In this document: piece after piece, positions 58,670-64,000 of the stretch
How positions within the stretch are numbered: the stretch's first letter is position 1
How the letters are laid out: every line of letters starts with the position of its first letter
Source: Daphnia carinata
Lineage: Eukaryota > Arthropoda > Branchiopoda > Diplostraca > Daphniidae
Assembly (NCBI RefSeq): GCF_022539665.2
Contig: NC_081338.1
Coordinates: forward strand, 2,975,679 to 3,039,678
Direction of reading: 5' to 3'
Length of the DNA: 64,000 nt
Notes under the pieces: model-generated
Told to the model about the DNA's origin: nothing
Databases searched by the model: none
Seen by the model: only the letters and a program-made list of their open reading frames with translations
Position numbers and translations under genes: made by a program

Positions 58670-61600
58670 GTGGCACGTTAATCTTTCTACTGTCTATGTT
58701 GTGTGCACATGTATAGCTTGGCGAATGACTTTTGTATATCGCAGAAACCAGTGCAACTTATTGTCGGTTAAACTTCGCAGGTATTAAAAATAAGACAAAA
58801 CGATGCGTTTTAGCTATTCATAATTTGATTTCTGCATTGCTATAAAGGATTCCTAACGAGATAGCTTAAATGACCGCCAGATGGACGACGGCTATCGCAA
58901 TGTCTGTAATTGACAAGCATATTTCATGGCTCATATTTCATACTTAAATATCTTCATATTTAAATATCTTCAAACTTAAAAATGCATGAATATTACTTAA
59001 TGTCGTACAGAAGGAAAGAAAATCAGCGACGTGGGTCCGGACTATCCACACGTAGGTACTGATATGAAAATTTTGGTCTTTTCAATGCATTGCCGACGCA
59101 TCCGGCAAACGAACAGATCATGGCAATCACCTCAATGATAAACAACGACCGAATACGTTAACCACAAAGAGACAATTTGATGGTCGACAAGGACATCGAA
59201 TTGTGTCACAAAAGTTTGAATGTAGAACCGGCAACTGACAGCCGATCCGTCGGTCCATTCCGTCACCGTAGCTCACTTTAGTTCACTAGATAATCCATGG
59301 CTTTCTTTCTTTCCCGTATTTCTAAAGTTAGTGGTTCCTCATTCGGACATCTCGGATTTCCTCAGCCCCCCTCCCTCATTTTGCATAGGGTTTTCCCTAC
59401 AATGATCCCCGCCGTTTGTGTACAATAACCAGCAGCAGTGTTATTTCGCTTTTCATTTCTTTTCTTTTCTCATTGCATTTTCTGTACCATTTCTGGTCAC
59501 CATTATTTGTGCATCTGTTCATTGTCCATCTTTTTTTATGCCGAGAAAGGAAACAAATAAACTGCAATGCTGCCTTTCTCGAATTTTTATGAAAAGGCAT
59601 AAAGATGAACGGATGAAGCTCTTTGACTTATGCATTGATGTATTAAGTTGCTACGCACGACCCCTCGGATGCGACCATCTTTTGATCCAAATAGACGGAA
59701 AGAAAAAGAAACGCGTATTTTAGCTCCATTTAGACAATTACAAATGCAATATCCCCATGGAAAACTGTCGCAGGCTAATCCTTTCGTCCGCCATCACTCC
59801 GACATCCAGCATGATCGAGTGGGCTGTAGCTGAGGAGCATGTCATCCTGTCCAGTTTCTTCCTCCTCGACCCCGCAAACGCTTGAAAACAGCTCATGTTA
59901 TTACAATTGAACAGCGATAACGTAATGAGATGACATGATATCTTGCACGTCCTCGGCGGATGTTATAATACCGTCAAGTAGACTGATTTCGTTTTAAATA
60001 TCTTACGTATTTAAAGAATACACCAATCGTTTTAGATATATTAAGCCCAAGAAAGCGACTGCTATAAATCAATCCTGAGAAGTATCGAGGTACATGCGCT
60101 TCGCTTCGATCCAATTCCATTTGTCAATCGTTGCTGGTCAAAAACAGAGAAAAAACAAGTGCAGACAAAGATGAACTGTGAGAGAGTTCAAGGGGAGAAA
60201 AATATTGTTTTCCTGGGTTACCCCTCATCCAAGAAGATCCCAGAAGTTTGAGGAAAAACAATTGGAACTGGGTTATTATTTAAAAGGGCTCTATTTGTAA
60301 ATTGTGTGGGAAGCTGTAATATGCCGCCATGGCAAAATCTTTCGTGTAAAGCTAAAAACAAAAGGATGTAATTTCATAACAGGCGCTAAAGTTAGTGTAG
60401 TTTTAATTTAGTTAATCAGAAAATCAAACAGCCCATTGCCATTTACATTGAACACGTATGCGTTCCAGACGGGCAGTGTAACAAGTAAAGTGGAATACAA
60501 TCCTTTCATTCCTCCGACGTCTCTGTCATCTCTTGTGATGCTGGTCGACTTATTTTCTTTTTTTTTTTTACAAATCTTCTTCACAACCCCTTCTGCTTGT
60601 TCTTGTTTCCCTTTCACTTTGTTTCCTGTCCAACGGGTCGCCAACAGAATGAAATTCCGCTACTTTGTGTATGTACAGCGCTGATTCGAAACACATGTGT
60701 TATATCAGTCCCCAGTCGTGGGAAAGCCACCCCCGTTTCTGTTTTGTTTTGTGTTTTTTTTTCTCCCCTTTTAGTTTAGAACTAAAGGGGGATATGAAGA
60801 GCCTATAGTTCTTATAGTTCTTTGTTTGTTTTTTTCTACGTCCGCTGACAGTTGAACACTGATTAATAGATAACGTCAAGAGGAGCCGTCCTTCCCATGC
60901 GCATGAACAACGTAAATACTTTAACAAGTCCCAATGGCATTATCATTCCAAATGTTTTGGTTGTAGAATTTGATTTTCAAACGTAGCAAACCACAATATT
61001 TTTTAAATTGAAAATGCACATAAAAAAAAAAGGATGCGTTATGTACCTGTGGTCCTATAAGCCGGGTAGTATACAGGAGTTCTATACACATGTCAGCAGG
61101 TGACTTGCAGCTGGACGGTAACGCTGCTTCATATAAATGTCTTGATTATGTTTAATGCCCGGCTGAGTGGAAACTGCCCGGCCAAGAGCCGACAAACATA
61201 GAACGATGTTGATCATCGACATCTTCATTCTAGCTCTGACGAATGCAAACAGAACAAGGGATTCTTTAATAGCGGTAAAAAGAAAAGTTCACCAACTCTC
61301 CAAACAATGACGTAATGTGTAACCAATTTATCTTTAAAGGTTAGGGTTACCGTACCTTATATCCGTGAAATGCATTTTATTGAAACGGGTGTTGCTTCGA
61401 GTGGGTTTGAACAGGTTAGACGATGAGGTAAATGTAACACGATTCAAGATTGACATGAAACTAAGCGAAATGCTGTGAAAATCAGGCTGTTTTATGAAGG
61501 CTTACGCACGGTACGCATAACTCTGTTGCCAACAACAAAGAGGGATAGCACGTAATGCTATTTTTGAGGAATTATATTTATCCAAAGACAAATCGATTAA
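58670..61600. other. Intergenic stretch with no supported gene
   Basis: The region upstream of GCNA shows only short open frames of low complexity, pyrimidine-rich patches and AT-rich words. The GCNA promoter must lie near 58.6-58.9 kb, but no clear element can be named. Confidence 0.6.
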
Positions 61601-61624
61601 ATGCTCGGCCAATGATACAACAGC

Positions 61625-63215
61625 AGTTTAAAAAAGTCGTTGCCGAATCCGAAACACAAGAAGGAAAGCTACGTGCGATGCTTCAACATCCTTGTAGGAA
61701 ACTAATTTCTTTCATGTCATTAAACAATAGGGCCTTTAGATGGTTTCTCGTTACCGGTCGTGCTTTATGTAAATAATGTATACTGAACTGTTCAATGCCA
61801 ACACCAGACATCAATTTCAAATTATTCGTTATAGTTTTAAGTTTCTGTCGTGACTAATCCAGCACGCTGCCCAACAGTCATACCATCTTTAAGACATTAC
61901 CTTGAGAAAAACGATACGTGCTTTAACTAAATCAGCACGTTTCTTCAAACCAAAATCTTACGTTCTTTCAGAGAGCCTTAAATTGCCATTTGAAAATTGC
62001 GTTGGTGAAAGAATTTCTCTGCTCAGTCTTGACTTGAGAGTCAGCACATCGCGTTGCTCCTGTTGCCTTCAAAAACAGCGTAAACATGACGAAATTTTCG
62101 TGTTGCGCTTGGCTCTCGTAGCATCTCTGACCATCTCAATGGCGGACTGTGCGAAAGATAAACCTGATAGACTAGTCAGCACTTTTTACGAGAAGTCGTT
62201 TCAGAATCCCAAGGATTGCATCAACAAGTTCAAAGGCAAACTTTCCGGATTTCTCCAGGAAACTAGAGCTCCCGAAAAAGCGGACCGTGTATGTGAATAG
62301 AGAAAGAGGTTTAAAATACTAGTTTAATTAAAGCATCGAAGTATGTGTCAATTATCTTGATTTTTTTATTAGACCGTCATTCATCGCCTGCGAACTAATC
62401 ATTTAAATGTTCTATTTACCTCTTGCAAAGTGAATGCCATAACGGGAAATTGTAGTGGAACTTCGCTTCAAGCTTCACCATCCGTCGTTACACACGTAAT
62501 TGAGATTTTTTAGATTGAGAGTTGAACTGTTGGGCATTATTAACGTATTCTATGGTTCGTTCGTGTTGTTTATATCTATACAGATGAACAAAGATGGAAG
62601 GAATTTTGAACGTGAAACGTCTCCTCGTAAAACAGTGCCCACTAGTCTATCCGGTTTGACTTCCGCACAGTCCGCCATTGACAGAGGTGCTACGAGAGCC
62701 AAGTTCAACAAAAAGATTTCGTCATGTTTACGCTGTTTGAAGGCAACATGAGCAACGCGATGTGCTGGCTCTCAAGTCAAGACTGAGCAGAGAAATTCGT
62801 TCACCAACGCAATTTTAGAATGGCAATTTATGGCTCTTTGAAACAATGTGAGATTTTTATCTGGGCTGAGGAACGTACCGCTTTTCACAAGCTTAAAGTA
62901 AAAGGTAAAATTAAATTAAAGTTAAAAGTTAAAGTTAGCCTTAAATGTAGTATGACTGTTGGGAGCGTGCTGGGTTAGTCACAAGAGAAGCTTAAAACTA
63001 TAACGAACCATTTGAAATCGATGTCTAGTGTTGGCATTGAACAGTTCAATAAACACTATTTATACAAAGCATGGCCGGTAAGGAGAAGACGTCTAAAGGC
63101 CACTACTTGTTTAATGGCATAAAAGAACTTACTTTTCCACAATGATGTTGAAGCATCGTACACGTAGTTTTCCTTCTTCTGTTTCGGATTCGCCAACGAC
63201 ATTTTTGACTAGCTT
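61625..63215. repeat. Diverged inverted repeat (foldback), arms about 590 bp
   Basis: The left arm (about 61625-62212) and right arm (about 62608-63215) are inverted copies with many substitutions and small indels, centred near 62412. Matching landmarks are tgaactgttcaatgccaaca at 61784 against its complement near 63032, aatggcggactgtg at 62139 against its complement near 62665, and gtcgttgccgaatcc near 61637 against ggattcgccaacgac near 63185. The left arm holds an open frame (61902-62300, 132 codons) with no recognised domain and no intact counterpart in the right arm. It is probably an old foldback transposon or a decayed inverted gene-fragment duplication. Confidence 0.75.
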
Positions 63216-64000
63216 TATAAGGTGAATAATGCTGGGAAGGTCATTTGACTGAGGTGTTTCTTCGTGTCGTGATCACGTCTATGTTTCACTAAATAAATAT
63301 CACATATCACAGTACGACAATAAGTTTATAGCAGTCTTATAGCGTTACGTCAAACTAGCAGAAATTCTGACGTTTCTACTAACCCATTGCGACTTTCAAT
63401 TGTTGTTTTTTTTTTTCATTTCGTTACCCAACCCGTTACTCCTCTTATGTAAGATAGAACAAGGTTTGTGCAACCAGGTTGGTTGCACGACTCCTCGCGA
63501 TACTTGATGTATCGTGAGGAATGAGCGTAACAGTTAATGTTGTTTATTTTGAAAAGATATTTACGAGGGTCGGTGTTGTGCGTTGAGCTCCGTTAATGAC
63601 GTTATACGTCGCCAGCCGCAGAGTAACGAAAGACGAAACAAACGAACATCAACGCCGAGTAGAAAACACGGCTAACTGCCGCGATGCTGTTATTCTTCAA
63701 TCACACAACGCCATTTGACTTTTTCCTTTCTCCGCTTCCCATTTCATTTATCTTCTTATGTTTTTCTTTTGTCTATTTGTTGGGTTCTCTTTTGGTTTTT
63801 CAAGAAAGGAAAAAGCGAAATTGGATGTTAGACGATAGCGAGAGACATTGTGTGTTGAAACTGAGAATACAAAAGTTCGCCGTCGAGTAAACAAACAGTC
63901 GATTGAAAAGGGCTAAAAGTCACCGACAAACAAAGAACTGCGGAAGGATCAATGGCACTACTGCAATTTTTCAGTCTCTCAAAGGAACAGACAACGCAGA
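63216..64000. other. Terminal stretch with no supported gene
   Basis: No coding region could be supported. Two small potential hairpins lie at about 63466-63520: tgcaaccaggttggttgca, and tcctcgcgatac paired with gtatcgtgagga. Confidence 0.5.

Overview
The window looks like nuclear DNA of an arthropod, most likely a crustacean of the Daphnia kind (inference). The genes are animal genes with many short introns (often 57-84 nt), GT-AG splice sites and moderate GC. One pseudogene is a Vasa-type helicase preceded by CCHC zinc knuckles, an arrangement known from crustacean Vasa and nematode GLH proteins. There is no sign of bacterial, viral or organellar genes.

Layout. (1) 1-15.6 kb has no gene I can support, only simple repeats and homopolymer tracts. 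(2) 15.6-28.0 kb is a repeat-rich block. Its core is a large palindrome with arms at 18601-24007 and 24640-27982, centred on 24323.5. Each arm carries the same broken vasa-like DEAD-box helicase copy, pointing inward. The left arm is interrupted by a 2059-bp hAT-like element with an 8-bp target duplication, and the right arm preserves the exact empty site. The 632-bp spacer holds four degenerate tRNA-like sequences. Structured repeats and foldback elements surround the palindrome. (3) 28.9-54.3 kb is one minus-strand gene, Atg16 (ATG16L1 type), reconstructed in 13 exons that stay in frame over 553 codons. A 22.2-kb intron splits its WD40 propeller. (4) Inside that intron, on the opposite strand, sits a complete 4-exon gene (48249-52205) for an 800-residue PAN/ZP-domain membrane protein of the apical extracellular matrix. 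(5) 54.3-58.7 kb is compact: a PGRMC-type cytochrome-b5-fold gene on the plus strand (divergent from Atg16), then a GCNA/SprT-type germ-cell protease gene on the minus strand, convergent with PGRMC. (6) 58.7-64 kb has no supported gene but contains a diverged inverted repeat at about 61.6-63.2 kb.

How the parts relate. Atg16 (autophagy), PGRMC (haem/steroid-binding membrane protein), GCNA (genome protection in the germline) and the ZP protein (cuticle/apical matrix) share no obvious pathway; their closeness is layout, not an operon. The most unusual part is the vasa-derived palindrome. A transcript crossing it would fold into a long hairpin homologous to a germline gene, so it is a candidate source of small RNAs (inference). 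All exon joins were worked out by hand from splice signals, reading-frame phase and remembered family sequence; no search was run.
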